Of a stretch of 48,868 nt of DNA, positions 1 to 9,565 are shown in pieces. The first letter of the stretch is position 1, and every line of letters begins with the position of its first letter. The translations under genes were made by a program, and so were the position numbers. This stretch comes from Rhodospirillales bacterium (lineage in GTDB: Bacteria; Pseudomonadota; Alphaproteobacteria; Acetobacterales; Acetobacteraceae), in assembly GCA_028869315.1 (NCBI GenBank), contig JAGWSV010000062.1:1-48868 (forward strand), given 5' to 3'. Below the pieces are notes generated by a model. The model was given only the letters and a program-made list of their open reading frames with translations, had not been told where the DNA came from and did not search any database.

Positions 1-61
1 CAGTCGCGCGGCACCTCGCAATAACCCCGGGGCAAACCGCGAAATTCCGGAGCTGCCTGGC

Positions 62-883
62 ATGCGCGCGAGCCTTCGCCGCATTTGGGGGATGATGTAC
101 CGCCACCTGGCGCTGTACCGCAGCTCCTGGCCGCGGCTGCTGGAGCTTGCCTACTGGCCGGTGCTGCAGATGTGCATCTGGGGCTTCACCGCCCGATTCG
201 TGGCCGGCCGCATCGCCGGGTCGGCCGGCGGGTCGCTGCACGCGGCGGAACTCGCGGGCGCAGCGCTGCTCGGCGGCGTGCTGCTGTGGGAAGTCGCGCT
301 GCGCAGCCAGATGGGCGTCGCGATCTCCTTCATGGAGGAGATCTGGTCGCGCAATCTCGGCCACGTGTTCGTCTCGCCGCTGCGCCCGTGGGAGCTCGTG
401 TCGGCGCTGCTGGCGATGTCGCTGATCCGCATGCTGGCCGGCGTGCTGCCGGCGATCGGCATCGCCTGGCTGCTCTATGCGTTCAACCTGTTCGCGCTCG
501 GCCCGATCGTGGTGCTGTTCTTCGCCAACCTGATGATGATGGGCTGGGCAGTGGCGCTCGCCGTGGTCAGCCTGATCCTGCGCCACGGCGCCGGGGCGGA
601 GGCGCTGGCCTGGTCGGTGCTGTTCGGCCTCACCCCGTTCGCCGCGGTGTTCTACCCGGTCTCCGTCCTGCCGCGGGCGATGCAGGTGGCGGCCTTCCTG
701 GTGCCGGCCTCGCACGTGTTCGAGGGGATGCGCGCGGCGCTGCTCACCGGCACGGTGCGCTGGGACCAGATGGCGCTGGCCGTCGGGCTGAACCTGCTCT
801 GGCTGGCCGGCGCCGGGCTGCTGTTCGCGCGCCAGTTCCGTAGTGCGCGGCTGCGCGGGGCGCTGCTGAGCATGGGAGAATAG
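62..883 (+). CDS. ABC-2 type transporter permease
   Basis: 273-aa multi-TM protein with ABC-2 permease character (VFVSPLRPWELV..., FAAVFYPVSVLPRAMQ...FLVPASHVFEGMR). Confidence 0.85.
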   Translation: MRASLRRIWGMMYRHLALYRSSWPRLLELAYWPVLQMCIWGFTARFVAGRIAGSAGGSLHAAELAGAALLGGVLLWEVALRSQMGVAISFMEEIWSRNLGHVFVSPLRPWELVSALLAMSLIRMLAGVLPAIGIAWLLYAFNLFALGPIVVLFFANLMMMGWAVALAVVSLILRHGAGAEALAWSVLFGLTPFAAVFYPVSVLPRAMQVAAFLVPASHVFEGMRAALLTGTVRWDQMALAVGLNLLWLAGAGLLFARQFRSARLRGALLSMGE

Positions 884-962
884 GCGTCCGGCACGTCCTG
901 CCTTGCCTTGGCCCCGGCCGCCGGTGTTCCCTGCCTCCGTCACCCGCCGCAGGGAGTTCGCG

Positions 963-1538
963 ATGGCACGCCGCAGATTCGCCGCTCTGGCCTGGATGCT
1001 CGCCGGCCTGGCCTGCGCGCCGGCCGCGCTGGCCGGCGGCTTGGCCCTCTCCAGCCCGGACATCGGGCCCGGCGGCATGATTCCGAAAGCGCAGGAACTG
1101 AACATCCACGGCTGCACCGGCGCCAACCTCTCCCCGGCGCTGCGCTGGTCCGATCCGCCTTCCGGCACGCGGAGCTTCGCGCTGACCCTGTTCGACCGCG
1201 ACGCGCGCGGCGGCCTCGGCTGGTGGCACTGGGTGGTGCTCGATATTCCCGCCGGCATGCGCGCGCTGGCGCGCGGTGCGGGCGCACCGGGGGACGCCGG
1301 GCTGCCAGCGGGCGCGCGACAGGGGCGGACGAGCTTCGGCTTCGCCGCCTATGGCGGCCCCTGCCCGCCGCGCGGGGAGCCGCCGCATCACTACATCCTC
1401 ACGCTGTATGCGCTGCGGGTCGCGCGGGTGGCAGGCCCGCGCGGCGGCGACCCCGCCTCGCTCGCCGCGCGGCTGCGCCAGGACGCTCTGGCCACGGCGG
1501 AGTTGCGCGGCACCTACGGACGTCCCGCCGCACGCTGA
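963..1538 (+). CDS. YbhB/YbcL-family Raf kinase inhibitor-like (PEBP) protein, secreted
   Basis: Signal peptide (MARRRFAALAWMLAGLACAPAALAGG), then PEBP motifs (NLSPALRWSDPPSGTRSFALTLFDRDA, WWHWVVLDIP, YGGPCPP, HHYILTLYAL). In-frame start at 963 preferred over 903. Confidence 0.88.
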   Translation: MARRRFAALAWMLAGLACAPAALAGGLALSSPDIGPGGMIPKAQELNIHGCTGANLSPALRWSDPPSGTRSFALTLFDRDARGGLGWWHWVVLDIPAGMRALARGAGAPGDAGLPAGARQGRTSFGFAAYGGPCPPRGEPPHHYILTLYALRVARVAGPRGGDPASLAARLRQDALATAELRGTYGRPAAR

Positions 1539-1544
1539 GCCCGG

Positions 1545-3449
1545 CTACGGCAACCCGGCCGCGATCCGGTGGAACACCTCCGCCGGCAGGGAGCCCCCGA
1601 CGACGCCCCGCATCGGCCGGTCGTCGTCGTTGCCGATCCAGACGCCGATGACCCGCCCGACGGCGCCGCTCTGGATGAAGCCCACGAACCAGGCGTCACG
1701 GTAGTCCTGCGTGGTGCCGGTCTTGCCGGCGACGAAGCGTCCGGGCATCGCCGCCGCTGTGCCGGTGCCGTACCGCACCACCGCGCCCAGCATCCGCGCC
1801 ATCATCGCGGCCAGCGCCGGCGCCACCACCGGCTGCGGCAGGGCCCGCGCCACCGCCTGCGTGCCCGCCACCGTCTGCACCGCCGTCACCCCGAACGGCA
1901 TCACCCGGAAGCCGCCGTTGAAGAAGGCCGCGTAGGCCGCCGTCAGTTCCAGCAACCCGACATTGGCGGTGCCGAGCGCGATCGAGGCGTTGTCCGGCAG
2001 GTGATCGGCGATGCCCAGCCGGTGCGCGACCGCGGCGACCGCGCGCGGACCGCCGGCGCGCAGCAACAGCCGGACCGAAGCCGTGTTGATCGACAGCGCC
2101 AGCGCCCGCTGCACCGAGATCTCGCCGAGATAGTGCCGCTCGTAGTCGCGCGGGTGCCAGGTGCCGATGCGGATCGGCGCATCCAGCACGCGGTCCTCCG
2201 GCCGCACCCCGCGCTGCAGCGCCGCGAGCCAGACGAAGGGCTTGAAGGCGGAGCCGGGCGGGCGCCGCGCTTCCGTTGCGCGGTCGTAGGAACTGTCCTG
2301 GTAGTTCCGCCCGCCCACCAGCGCTTCCACCGCTCCGGTCGCCGCATTCAGCACCACCACCGCGCCCTGGCGCGCGCCGCGCGCGCGGCCGGGGCCGTCC
2401 AGCACCGCCGCAAGAGCCGCCTCGGCGCGCGCCTGGATGGCCGGATCGAGCGTGGTGCGCAGGCTGGCGTCCTCGCCGGGGGAGAGCAGCGCCGTCGCCT
2501 GATCCGCCGCCCAGTCGGCGAACCAGCCGGCCGCCATCGGCGGGGTCGGCGGGAAGGCGATGGCCTGCGCCGCTGCCTGCGCGGCCTGCGGCGTCAGGTC
2601 GCCGGCCCGCAGCATCGCCGCCAGCACCTGGCGCGCGCGCGCCGCGGCGGCTGCCGGATCGGCGCGGGGATTGAAGCGGGAGGGCGCGCGCGGCAGCCCG
2701 GCCAGCACCGCCGCCTGCCACAGCGACAGCCGCGCGGCGGGAACGCCGAAATAGATCCGCGCGGCGGCGTCGATCCCCCAGGCTCCGGCGCCGAAATACA
2801 CCCGGTTCAGCCAGATCTCGAGGATCTGGCGCTTGGTGAAATGCCGGTCCAGCCAGAAGGTCAGCAGCAGTTCCTGCACCTTGCGCCGCAGCGTGCGCGC
2901 GTTGCTGAGAAACAGGGTCTTCGCCACCTGCTGGGTCAGGGTCGAACCGCCCTGGATCACCCGCCAATGCACGAGGTCCACCAACGCGGCCCGCGCGATG
3001 CCGATCGGGTCGATGCCCGGTTCGTGCCAGAAGCGGCGGTCCTCGGTATCGACCACCGCCTCCGCCACGTAACGCGGCAGCATGTCCAGCCGGACCGGGC
3101 GACCGGCCAGGTCGCCGAAGCGGGCGAAGACGTGGCCGCGGTCGTCCTGCAGACCGAGGCTGGGCCGGCGGGTGGCGAGCGCGGCCTGATCGGGAAGCGG
3201 CAGGTTCCAGGCGAACCACAGCACCGCCAGCGCCACGGCGAGACCGCCCCAGACGGCGGCGATGATGGTGAAGCGGATCAGCCGCCACAGCCGCGATCGC
3301 CTCGGGCGGGCAGGCGGGACGGCCGCTGCCGGCCGGCCTTCGGGAAGCTCGCGGGGGGCGCGATCAGCCGGCGGCCCCGTGCGCCTGGCGGCAGCACGCG
3401 ACATGGCCCCGGGCGGCGGCGGAACGGAGGGGCGGCCGGCGCGAGACAT
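1545..3449 (-). CDS. Class A penicillin-binding protein (transglycosylase/transpeptidase)
   Basis: Transglycosylase motifs (EDRRFWHEPGIDPIGIARA, GGSTLTQQVAKTLFL) and transpeptidase motifs (RRPPGSAFKPF, SINTAS, GKTGTTQDYRDAWFVGF). Start at 3449 preferred over 3605. Confidence 0.93.
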   Translation of the reverse strand: MSRAGRPSVPPPPGAMSRAAARRTGPPADRAPRELPEGRPAAAVPPARPRRSRLWRLIRFTIIAAVWGGLAVALAVLWFAWNLPLPDQAALATRRPSLGLQDDRGHVFARFGDLAGRPVRLDMLPRYVAEAVVDTEDRRFWHEPGIDPIGIARAALVDLVHWRVIQGGSTLTQQVAKTLFLSNARTLRRKVQELLLTFWLDRHFTKRQILEIWLNRVYFGAGAWGIDAAARIYFGVPAARLSLWQAAVLAGLPRAPSRFNPRADPAAAAARARQVLAAMLRAGDLTPQAAQAAAQAIAFPPTPPMAAGWFADWAADQATALLSPGEDASLRTTLDPAIQARAEAALAAVLDGPGRARGARQGAVVVLNAATGAVEALVGGRNYQDSSYDRATEARRPPGSAFKPFVWLAALQRGVRPEDRVLDAPIRIGTWHPRDYERHYLGEISVQRALALSINTASVRLLLRAGGPRAVAAVAHRLGIADHLPDNASIALGTANVGLLELTAAYAAFFNGGFRVMPFGVTAVQTVAGTQAVARALPQPVVAPALAAMMARMLGAVVRYGTGTAAAMPGRFVAGKTGTTQDYRDAWFVGFIQSGAVGRVIGVWIGNDDDRPMRGVVGGSLPAEVFHRIAAGLP

Positions 3450-3667
3450 CGGGAACTCCGGAGGACCAGTCGGACCGATTGTTATCGGTCGGCCCCGACC
3501 CCGGAAACCCCCGGGCCGGGCCCTCGCCCGATGTCCCGGCATCGCAGTCCTTCGCGCGCAGGTTGTCGTTCCCGCCCGGCGCGCCCACAGTGCGCGCACG
3601 CGCACGCCCCCGGCCCACGCCGGCGGGCGGCGCGAAACCCAGGGCGAGGCAGGACGGAGACGGTTGC

Positions 3668-4573
3668 ATGCGGGGATTGTTCATGGATGCGGTCGACGAC
3701 CTGGCCGACGTGTTCCGCCGGGTCGCGCGCCCCGACGATCCGCCGGTCGACGTGCGCGAGCAGGAAAAGGTCACCCCCGAGGAACTGCCCGCCCTGCTCG
3801 CCGGCTACGACTTCGTGCTGGACGACCATAGCGCGATGCCGACGGCGGCGATGCGGCAATGCCGCGGGCTGCGCCACGTCATCTTCCTCGGCACCGGCGC
3901 GCGCAGCTACATGCACCCCGAGGAGCTCGCCGAGCTCGGCATCACCGTCCACATCATCAAGGGCTATGGCGACACCGCGGTGGCGGAGCATGCGATCGCG
4001 CTGATGTTCGCCGGCGCGCGCAACGTCGCGCGGATGGACCGCGACATGCGGGCCGGGCTGTGGACCCGGACCGAGGGCCCGCAGCTCACCGGCAAGACGA
4101 TCGGACTGCTCGGATTCGGCGGCATCGCCGCCGAGGTGGCGCGGATGGCCGCCGGCATGGGCATGCGGGTGCTGGCGTGGAACCGCACCAAGCGCAGCGC
4201 CCCCGGCGTCACCTTCGTCGCGCTGCCGGTGCTGCTGGCGGAAAGCGACGTGCTGTCCCTGCACCTGCTGCTGAACGACGAAACCCGCGGGTTCCTGAAC
4301 GCCGAGCGGCTCGGCATGCTCCGCCCCGGCGCGATCCTGGTGAACACCGCGCGCGGCGCCCTGCTCGACGAGGCGGCGCTGATCGCGGCGCTGCGGGCGG
4401 GCCGGCTGCGCCACGCCGCGCTCGACGTGTTCGAGACCGAGCCGCTGCCGGCGGGCCATGAGCTGACCCGGCTGGAAAACTTCACCCTGTCGGCGCACAG
4501 CGCGTTCCGCACGCCGGAAGCGTCGGAGACCCTGCTGCGCCGCGCGCTGGACATCGCCCGAACGCTTGCGTAA
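3668..4573 (+). CDS. D-2-hydroxyacid dehydrogenase, NAD(P)-binding
   Basis: LTGKTIGLLGFGGIAAEVARMA Rossmann motif; NTARGALLDEAALIAAL; HAALDVFETEPLP. In-frame ATG at 3668. Confidence 0.88.
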   Translation: MRGLFMDAVDDLADVFRRVARPDDPPVDVREQEKVTPEELPALLAGYDFVLDDHSAMPTAAMRQCRGLRHVIFLGTGARSYMHPEELAELGITVHIIKGYGDTAVAEHAIALMFAGARNVARMDRDMRAGLWTRTEGPQLTGKTIGLLGFGGIAAEVARMAAGMGMRVLAWNRTKRSAPGVTFVALPVLLAESDVLSLHLLLNDETRGFLNAERLGMLRPGAILVNTARGALLDEAALIAALRAGRLRHAALDVFETEPLPAGHELTRLENFTLSAHSAFRTPEASETLLRRALDIARTLA

Positions 4574-4588
4574 CCCGCTTCCGGCGCA

Positions 4589-4673
4589 GCCCGCCTGGCG
4601 GAACGGTAGACGCAGCGGACTTAAAATCCGCAGCCCCTGGGGCGTGGGGGTTCAAGTCCCCCGGCGGGCACCA
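4589..4673 (+). tRNA. tRNA-Leu (anticodon TAA), CCA encoded
   Basis: gcccgcc...ggcgggc acceptor stem, discriminator A plus CCA, ggggg-ttcaagt-ccccc T-arm, anticodon loop acTTAAAat, long variable arm. Confidence 0.95.
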
Positions 4674-4686
4674 CGCGCGCCGCCGT

Positions 4687-5367
4687 TCACCCGTGCGCGC
4701 TGCCGCGCCCGTCGGCGGGCGGAATGAATTCCTGCGCGGCCCGCAGCAGCGCGATCACCTCGTCGTCCTCCAGTTGTGGAAAGCTGCGATAGAACTGCCC
4801 CACCGCCATGAACGCGGCCGGGGTTTCCAGACAGACGATCTCGTCCGCCTCGCCCTGGAACCGCGCCAGCGTGTCGGGCGCGGCGACCGGCACCGCCAGC
4901 ACGAGCCAGGCCGGCGCGCGGCGGCGCGTGGCGCGCAGCGCGGCGCGCATCGTGGCGCCGGTGGCGATGCCGTCGTCGACCAGGATCGCCGTCCGCCGGC
5001 GCACCTCCACCGGCGCCCGATCGCCGAAATAGAGCCTGCGCCGGCGTTCGATCTCCGCCAGTTCGCGCGCCTTGGCGGCTTGCAGATACTCCGGGGCGAC
5101 CGCGAGCCAGGAGGCAAGGCTCGGGTCCGTCACCAGTTCGGGATGCGCGCCGTCGGCCACCGCGCCGATCGCCAGTTCGGGCTGGCCGGGCGCGCCGATC
5201 TTGCGCACCAGCACGAGGTCGAGCGGCGCCGCCAGCGCCCGCGCGATCTCGAAGCCCACCGGCACGCCGCCGCGCGGCAGGGCCAGCACCACCGGATGCC
5301 GCGACTTCAGATGCGCAAGCCGCCTGGCCAGTTGCTGCCCGGCCTGCCGGCGATCTGCGAAGCCCAT
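4687..5367 (-). CDS. Phosphoribosyltransferase family protein
   Basis: PRPP-binding loop AILVDDGIATGATMRAALRA; HPVVLALPRGGVPVGFEIA; DLVLVRKIGAPGQPELAIGAV. Confidence 0.88.
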   Translation of the reverse strand: MGFADRRQAGQQLARRLAHLKSRHPVVLALPRGGVPVGFEIARALAAPLDLVLVRKIGAPGQPELAIGAVADGAHPELVTDPSLASWLAVAPEYLQAAKARELAEIERRRRLYFGDRAPVEVRRRTAILVDDGIATGATMRAALRATRRRAPAWLVLAVPVAAPDTLARFQGEADEIVCLETPAAFMAVGQFYRSFPQLEDDEVIALLRAAQEFIPPADGRGSAHG

Positions 5368-5368
5368 G

Positions 5369-6028
5369 TCACGACGCCTCCTTGGCGGCGTCCAGGTGGC
5401 GTCGAAACCAGGCCTGGGCGAGCGCGGCGACCTGCTCCAGCGCTCCGGCCTCCTCGAACAGATGCGTGGCGCCGGGGACGATGTCCAACCGCGACAGGCA
5501 GCGCAGGTGGCGCCGGGCCTGACGGTTCAGCTCCAGAACCTGGCGATCGGCGCCGCCGACGATCAGCAAGGTCGGGGCGGCGACCCTGGGAAGCGCCTCG
5601 GCGGCGAGGTCGGGCCGCCCGCCGCGGCTGACGACGGCGCGCACTTCCCCTCGCCGCGCCGCCAGGACCAGCGCCGCCGCGGCGCCGGTGCTGGCGCCGA
5701 ACAGCCCGAGCGCGAGGCCGCGCGTCGCAGGCCAGGTGCCGGCCCAGTCGGTCGCGGAGTCCAGCCGCTCGGCCAGCAGGGGAATGTCGAACACGTTCCC
5801 GCGATCCTCGGCCTCGGCCTCGGTCAACAGGTCGAACAGCAAGGTGGCGAGGCCGGTCTGCTGCAACACGCCGGCCACGTGCAGATTGCGCGGGCTGAGC
5901 CGGCTGCTGCCGCTGCCATGCGCGAACAGGACGATCCCCCTGGCCTGGCTCGCCGGCAGGCCGAGCAGCCCCTCGCCGCCATGCGGCGGCAGAATAACGG
6001 AGACGGTTCGGCGCTGTTCCGTCGTCAT
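5369..6028 (-). CDS. Alpha/beta hydrolase (dienelactone hydrolase-like)
   Basis: GIVLFAHGSGSSRLSPRN; LGLFGASTGAAAALVLAA nucleophile elbow; TLLIVGGADRQVL; PGATHLFEE. Start at 6028 (MTTEQRR) preferred over 6115. Confidence 0.82.
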   Translation of the reverse strand: MTTEQRRTVSVILPPHGGEGLLGLPASQARGIVLFAHGSGSSRLSPRNLHVAGVLQQTGLATLLFDLLTEAEAEDRGNVFDIPLLAERLDSATDWAGTWPATRGLALGLFGASTGAAAALVLAARRGEVRAVVSRGGRPDLAAEALPRVAAPTLLIVGGADRQVLELNRQARRHLRCLSRLDIVPGATHLFEEAGALEQVAALAQAWFRRHLDAAKEAS

Positions 6029-6131
6029 GGCCAAGCCCCCGATCGGGAGATGGAAGCGCGGCGGCCCGCGCCATGCATTGATCGAAGTCAACTTGGCGGG
6101 ACGGGACGCGCCCACATGGCCTGAACGCGCG

Positions 6132-6896
6132 TCAGTTGAAGTGCATGCCGCCGTTCAGCTGGATCGTCTGCCCGGTCATGTAGTCGTTGCCGAGGACCAT
6201 CAGGACCACCTGCGCCACCTCGTCGGCGGTGCCGAGCCGGCCGAGAGGAATGCGCCGCGCCAGCTCGTCCTGCCGGGCCCGTATCATGTCGGTTTCGATC
6301 AGGGAGGGCGCGACGGCGTTGACCGTGATCCCCTCCTTCACCAGCCGGGCCGCGTAGCCGCGGGTCAGCCCCTCCATTCCCGCCTTGGAGGCGTTGTAGT
6401 GCACGCCGATCGCCCCGGCGCCGCGCGCCGCGCCGGAGGAGATGTTGACGATCCGTCCCCAGCGGCGCGCCCGCATCGCTGGCAACACGGCCTGCGTGCA
6501 CAGGAACGCCGATTTCAGATTGACGGAGAGGGTGTCGTCGAACTCCGCCTCGGTCAGGTCGGCGACGTCGCGCACCAGCGCGATGCCGGCGTTGTTGACC
6601 AGCACGTCCACGGCGCCGAGTTCGGCCTCGATCCGGCGCAGAGCGCGCGCCACCTCGGCGCTCTGCGAAACGTCCGCGCCGAGGGCGATCGCGCGGCGTC
6701 CGCGCGCGCGCACGTCCGCCGCAACGTCCCGCGCCCGATCGGCATGGGTGCGATAGTTCACGGCGACGTCGGCGCCGGCCGCGGCCAGGGCGAGCGCGAC
6801 CGCCGCGCCGACGCCGCGGGAGGCGCCGGTGACGAGCGCGACGCGCCCGCCGAGATCGGGAAGCATGCTCATGCCGGCTTCATCCTTCCAACGCAT
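6132..6896 (-). CDS. SDR-family oxidoreductase (3-oxoacyl-ACP reductase-like)
   Basis: GGRVALVTGASRGVGAAVALAL; LVNNAGIALV; YNASKAGMEGLTR; NAVAPSLIETDM. Confidence 0.88.
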   Translation of the reverse strand: MRWKDEAGMSMLPDLGGRVALVTGASRGVGAAVALALAAAGADVAVNYRTHADRARDVAADVRARGRRAIALGADVSQSAEVARALRRIEAELGAVDVLVNNAGIALVRDVADLTEAEFDDTLSVNLKSAFLCTQAVLPAMRARRWGRIVNISSGAARGAGAIGVHYNASKAGMEGLTRGYAARLVKEGITVNAVAPSLIETDMIRARQDELARRIPLGRLGTADEVAQVVLMVLGNDYMTGQTIQLNGGMHFN

Positions 6897-6942
6897 GCCG
6901 CCACTCTACCCGATCGGGCCAAAGGTCGGCCAATCACGGCCA

Positions 6943-6978
6943 ATCGCCGGTGCGCGTCGGCCGACGCGCACCGGCGAT
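6943..6978. repeat. 36-bp perfect palindrome downstream of qNorB (hairpin, possible terminator)
   Basis: ATCGCCGGTGCGCGTCGG|CCGACGCGCACCGGCGAT is identical to its reverse complement; lies between the qNorB stop and the SDR start. Confidence 0.9.
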
Positions 6979-7005
6979 GGCCTTCCAAGGCCGATCCGTC
7001 GCGGA

Positions 7006-9348
7006 TCAGTCCGCTCCGTGCGCCTTCGCCTCCGCCGGCAGCGAGGCCTTGCCGGCCCCGGCGAACAGGCGCGGGTAGAACGGCCGCAGCTTGAGGAGGA
7101 AGTCCCAGCCCATCAGGAACGCGGCAAGCGCGAACACGATGTCGCCGGGCATCCGCAGCCACTGCCAGAACAGCACGGTATTGTAGAAGGCCAGGCTGCG
7201 GGCATAGGCCAGCCCGTGCTCGTACACGGCGTTCAACTGCAGCCAGCCGACCGGGAAGAAGGTCAGCACGATCCACATCACCATGCCGAGATTATACAGC
7301 CAGAAGGCCGCCAGCCCGAGCCGGTTGCTCCAGGCCACCCGGTCCCCCGCGGCATAGCGCAGGCAGAAATACACCATGCCGATGGCGAGCAGGCCGAAGG
7401 CGCCGAACAGCGCGGTGTGCGCGTGGTTCAGGGTCAGCGTAGTGGCGTGTTCGTAATAGTTCACCAGCGGCGCGTTCAGGGTGCCGCCGCCGAACACGCC
7501 GGCGCCCACGAAGTTCCACACCGCCGCGCCGATGATGTAGGTGTAGGCGAGGCCGTATTTGAAGTCCCGCTGCGCCCGGATCAGGCGGCGCTGCTGCACC
7601 GCCTCGATCACCAGCAGCAGCAGCGGCAGCACTTCGATGAAGGAGAACATGCTGCCGACCGGCACCCACATGCCCGGTTCGCCGGCCCAGTACCAATGGT
7701 GCCCGGTGCCCAGCATGCCGCCGAGGAAGACCAGGATCACCTCGAACAGCACCGCCCGCTCCGCCAGCCGGCGGGACACCAGGCCGACCGCGACCAGCAG
7801 ATAGGCGCTGACGACGGCGGCGAAGAACTCGAACGACTGCTCCACCCACAGATGCACCACCCACCAGCGCCAGTAGTCGGTCATGGTGAAAGACGGGTTG
7901 ATGTTGCTCATCGGGATCATGCCGAACCAGTAGAGCACGGCGATGTTGAGCGACGCCGCCCAGAACAGGTGCTCCAGGCTGATCCGCCCGGTGGCGAAGG
8001 CGCGCGCCGCCTGGCCGAAGCCAGCGCGGGTCGGCCACAGCGCGCGCAGCACCATCGCGCTCCAGAGCACGAGCCCCGCGGCGAAGCCGATCTGCCAGGC
8101 GCGCCCCAGTTGCAGATAGGACAGTCCCTGGTTGCCGACCCAGAACCAGCTGTCGCGCCCGACCAGCCCCATGATGCCGAGATAGTCGCCGAGCAGGGCG
8201 CCGACGACGATGGCGACCACGGTCCAGAACAGCAGGCTCACCAGCACGCCCTGCCCGCGCGCCTCGGTGCCGGCGATCAGCGGCGCGAGGAACAGCGCGG
8301 CGCCGATCCAGGCCACGCCGATCCAGACGATCGGCGCCTGGATGTGGATGTCGCGCAACGCGTTGAACGGCAGCCAGCGATTCAGCACCAGGCCGTAGAA
8401 GCTGCCGCGGTCCGAATAATAATGTGCCATCAGCCCGCCGGCGCCGATCTGCAGCAGCAGCACCGCCGCCACCAGCAGGAAGTATTTGCCGACCGCGCGC
8501 TGGCTCGGCGTCAGCGCGCGGAACCGGTCGAACAGCACGGTCTTCGGCGCTTCGTCGGGCGTGTCGATGAAGCGGTACCAGAGATACAGCACGACGCCGA
8601 ACATCAGGAAGGCGAACAGGTAGGACGCCCAGGTCCAGGCGAAGGTGGCGGTGGTGGGCGCGTTGCCGACCAGCGGCTCGTACGGCCAGTTGCTGGTGTA
8701 GGAAACAGTGGTGCCCGGCCGGCGGGCCACCGTGGTGAGCGAGGAATAGATCAGGAAGTCGGCGGTCGCCGCCGCGCTCTCCGGCGTCAGGCTGTAGGCG
8801 CGGGTCCAGCCGGTCTTGAGGTTGGTGGTGAGCAGCGTATGGACGATCTGCGGGCGCAGCGCCGTCACCGCCTCCGCCACCGCTGCCGGGAGGACGACCA
8901 CCTTGCTGCGCAGCGCGATGCCGTGCAGGTCGCGCCGCATCTCTTCGCGGACCATGTAGGCCTGCCCTGCATCCAGCGCGCCCAGCGGCTTGCCGTAGCG
9001 TGCACGTGCAAGATTGGCCTCGGTCCCGCGGGCCAGGGCGACCAGGTATTCGGCGGTGTAGTCCTCGCCGAAATACGATCCCATGCCGTAAAGGCTGCCG
9101 TAATCCATCAGGTCGGCCCGCTGGAAGCCGGCCTTGCCGGCCAGCAGGTCGGCCCGGGAGATGAGCACCTGGCCGGAGGGCGATACGAACCGCTCCGGCA
9201 GGGGCGGCTGGTGGCGCTCGGTGCGGATCGTGGTCAGCACGAGCGCCGCGGACAGCGCGATGGCCAGGATGAACAGGGTCCAGCGCAGCACGACGCCTAT
9301 CCGGTCGGGCGGCGCGCTGGTGTCGGGGATTGAAGCGGAGATGGACAT
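7006..9348 (-). CDS. norB: Single-subunit quinol-dependent nitric oxide reductase (qNorB)
   Basis: Long N-terminal extension plus heme-copper-type helices (WVVHLWVEQSFEFFAAV, LGTGHHWYWAGEPGMWVPVGSMFSFIEVLPL, HAHTALFGAFGLLAIGMVYF). RBS GGAG precedes the ATG at 9348. Confidence 0.92.
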   Translation of the reverse strand: MSISASIPDTSAPPDRIGVVLRWTLFILAIALSAALVLTTIRTERHQPPLPERFVSPSGQVLISRADLLAGKAGFQRADLMDYGSLYGMGSYFGEDYTAEYLVALARGTEANLARARYGKPLGALDAGQAYMVREEMRRDLHGIALRSKVVVLPAAVAEAVTALRPQIVHTLLTTNLKTGWTRAYSLTPESAAATADFLIYSSLTTVARRPGTTVSYTSNWPYEPLVGNAPTTATFAWTWASYLFAFLMFGVVLYLWYRFIDTPDEAPKTVLFDRFRALTPSQRAVGKYFLLVAAVLLLQIGAGGLMAHYYSDRGSFYGLVLNRWLPFNALRDIHIQAPIVWIGVAWIGAALFLAPLIAGTEARGQGVLVSLLFWTVVAIVVGALLGDYLGIMGLVGRDSWFWVGNQGLSYLQLGRAWQIGFAAGLVLWSAMVLRALWPTRAGFGQAARAFATGRISLEHLFWAASLNIAVLYWFGMIPMSNINPSFTMTDYWRWWVVHLWVEQSFEFFAAVVSAYLLVAVGLVSRRLAERAVLFEVILVFLGGMLGTGHHWYWAGEPGMWVPVGSMFSFIEVLPLLLLVIEAVQQRRLIRAQRDFKYGLAYTYIIGAAVWNFVGAGVFGGGTLNAPLVNYYEHATTLTLNHAHTALFGAFGLLAIGMVYFCLRYAAGDRVAWSNRLGLAAFWLYNLGMVMWIVLTFFPVGWLQLNAVYEHGLAYARSLAFYNTVLFWQWLRMPGDIVFALAAFLMGWDFLLKLRPFYPRLFAGAGKASLPAEAKAHGAD

Positions 9349-9424
9349 GGGGCTCCTCGCGCGGCCCTGGGACGACCGCGCCGGAGGCTCGGCCTGACCA
9401 GGGAAAGTGGTAACGTGGATGCCT

Positions 9425-9441
9425 ATATCGGCCGATATCGG
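9425..9441. promoter_or_regulatory. Overlapping palindromes upstream of qNorB, candidate operator
   Basis: ATATCGGCCGATAT (9425-9438) and CCGATATCGG (9432-9441) are both perfect palindromes, ~77 bp upstream of the qNorB start. Confidence 0.45.
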
Positions 9442-9565
9442 TATTTGCAATGCCTATTCTGGCACGAGCTTGCGCCAACCCGGCCGGCCCGCGCTGCCCC
9501 AACCGCCCCGGCCGCTGTAGACTGCCCGCCCCCGGATCGACGCCGCGCGAAGGAAACCCCCCGCG

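Noticed and set aside
1569-4004. 811-aa plus-strand ORF
   Set aside because: Antisense to the class A PBP; the sequence is frame-shadow composition without motifs.
4589-4673. tRNA-Leu (and tRNA-Thr at 42105) as integration sites of mobile elements
   Set aside because: No integrase, transposase or duplicated tRNA 3' end noticed nearby.
6829-9333. 834-aa plus-strand ORF antisense to qNorB
   Set aside because: Compositional GC-rich shadow (H/Q/R/E/G-rich, no recognisable domain) fully overlapping the well-supported qNorB.
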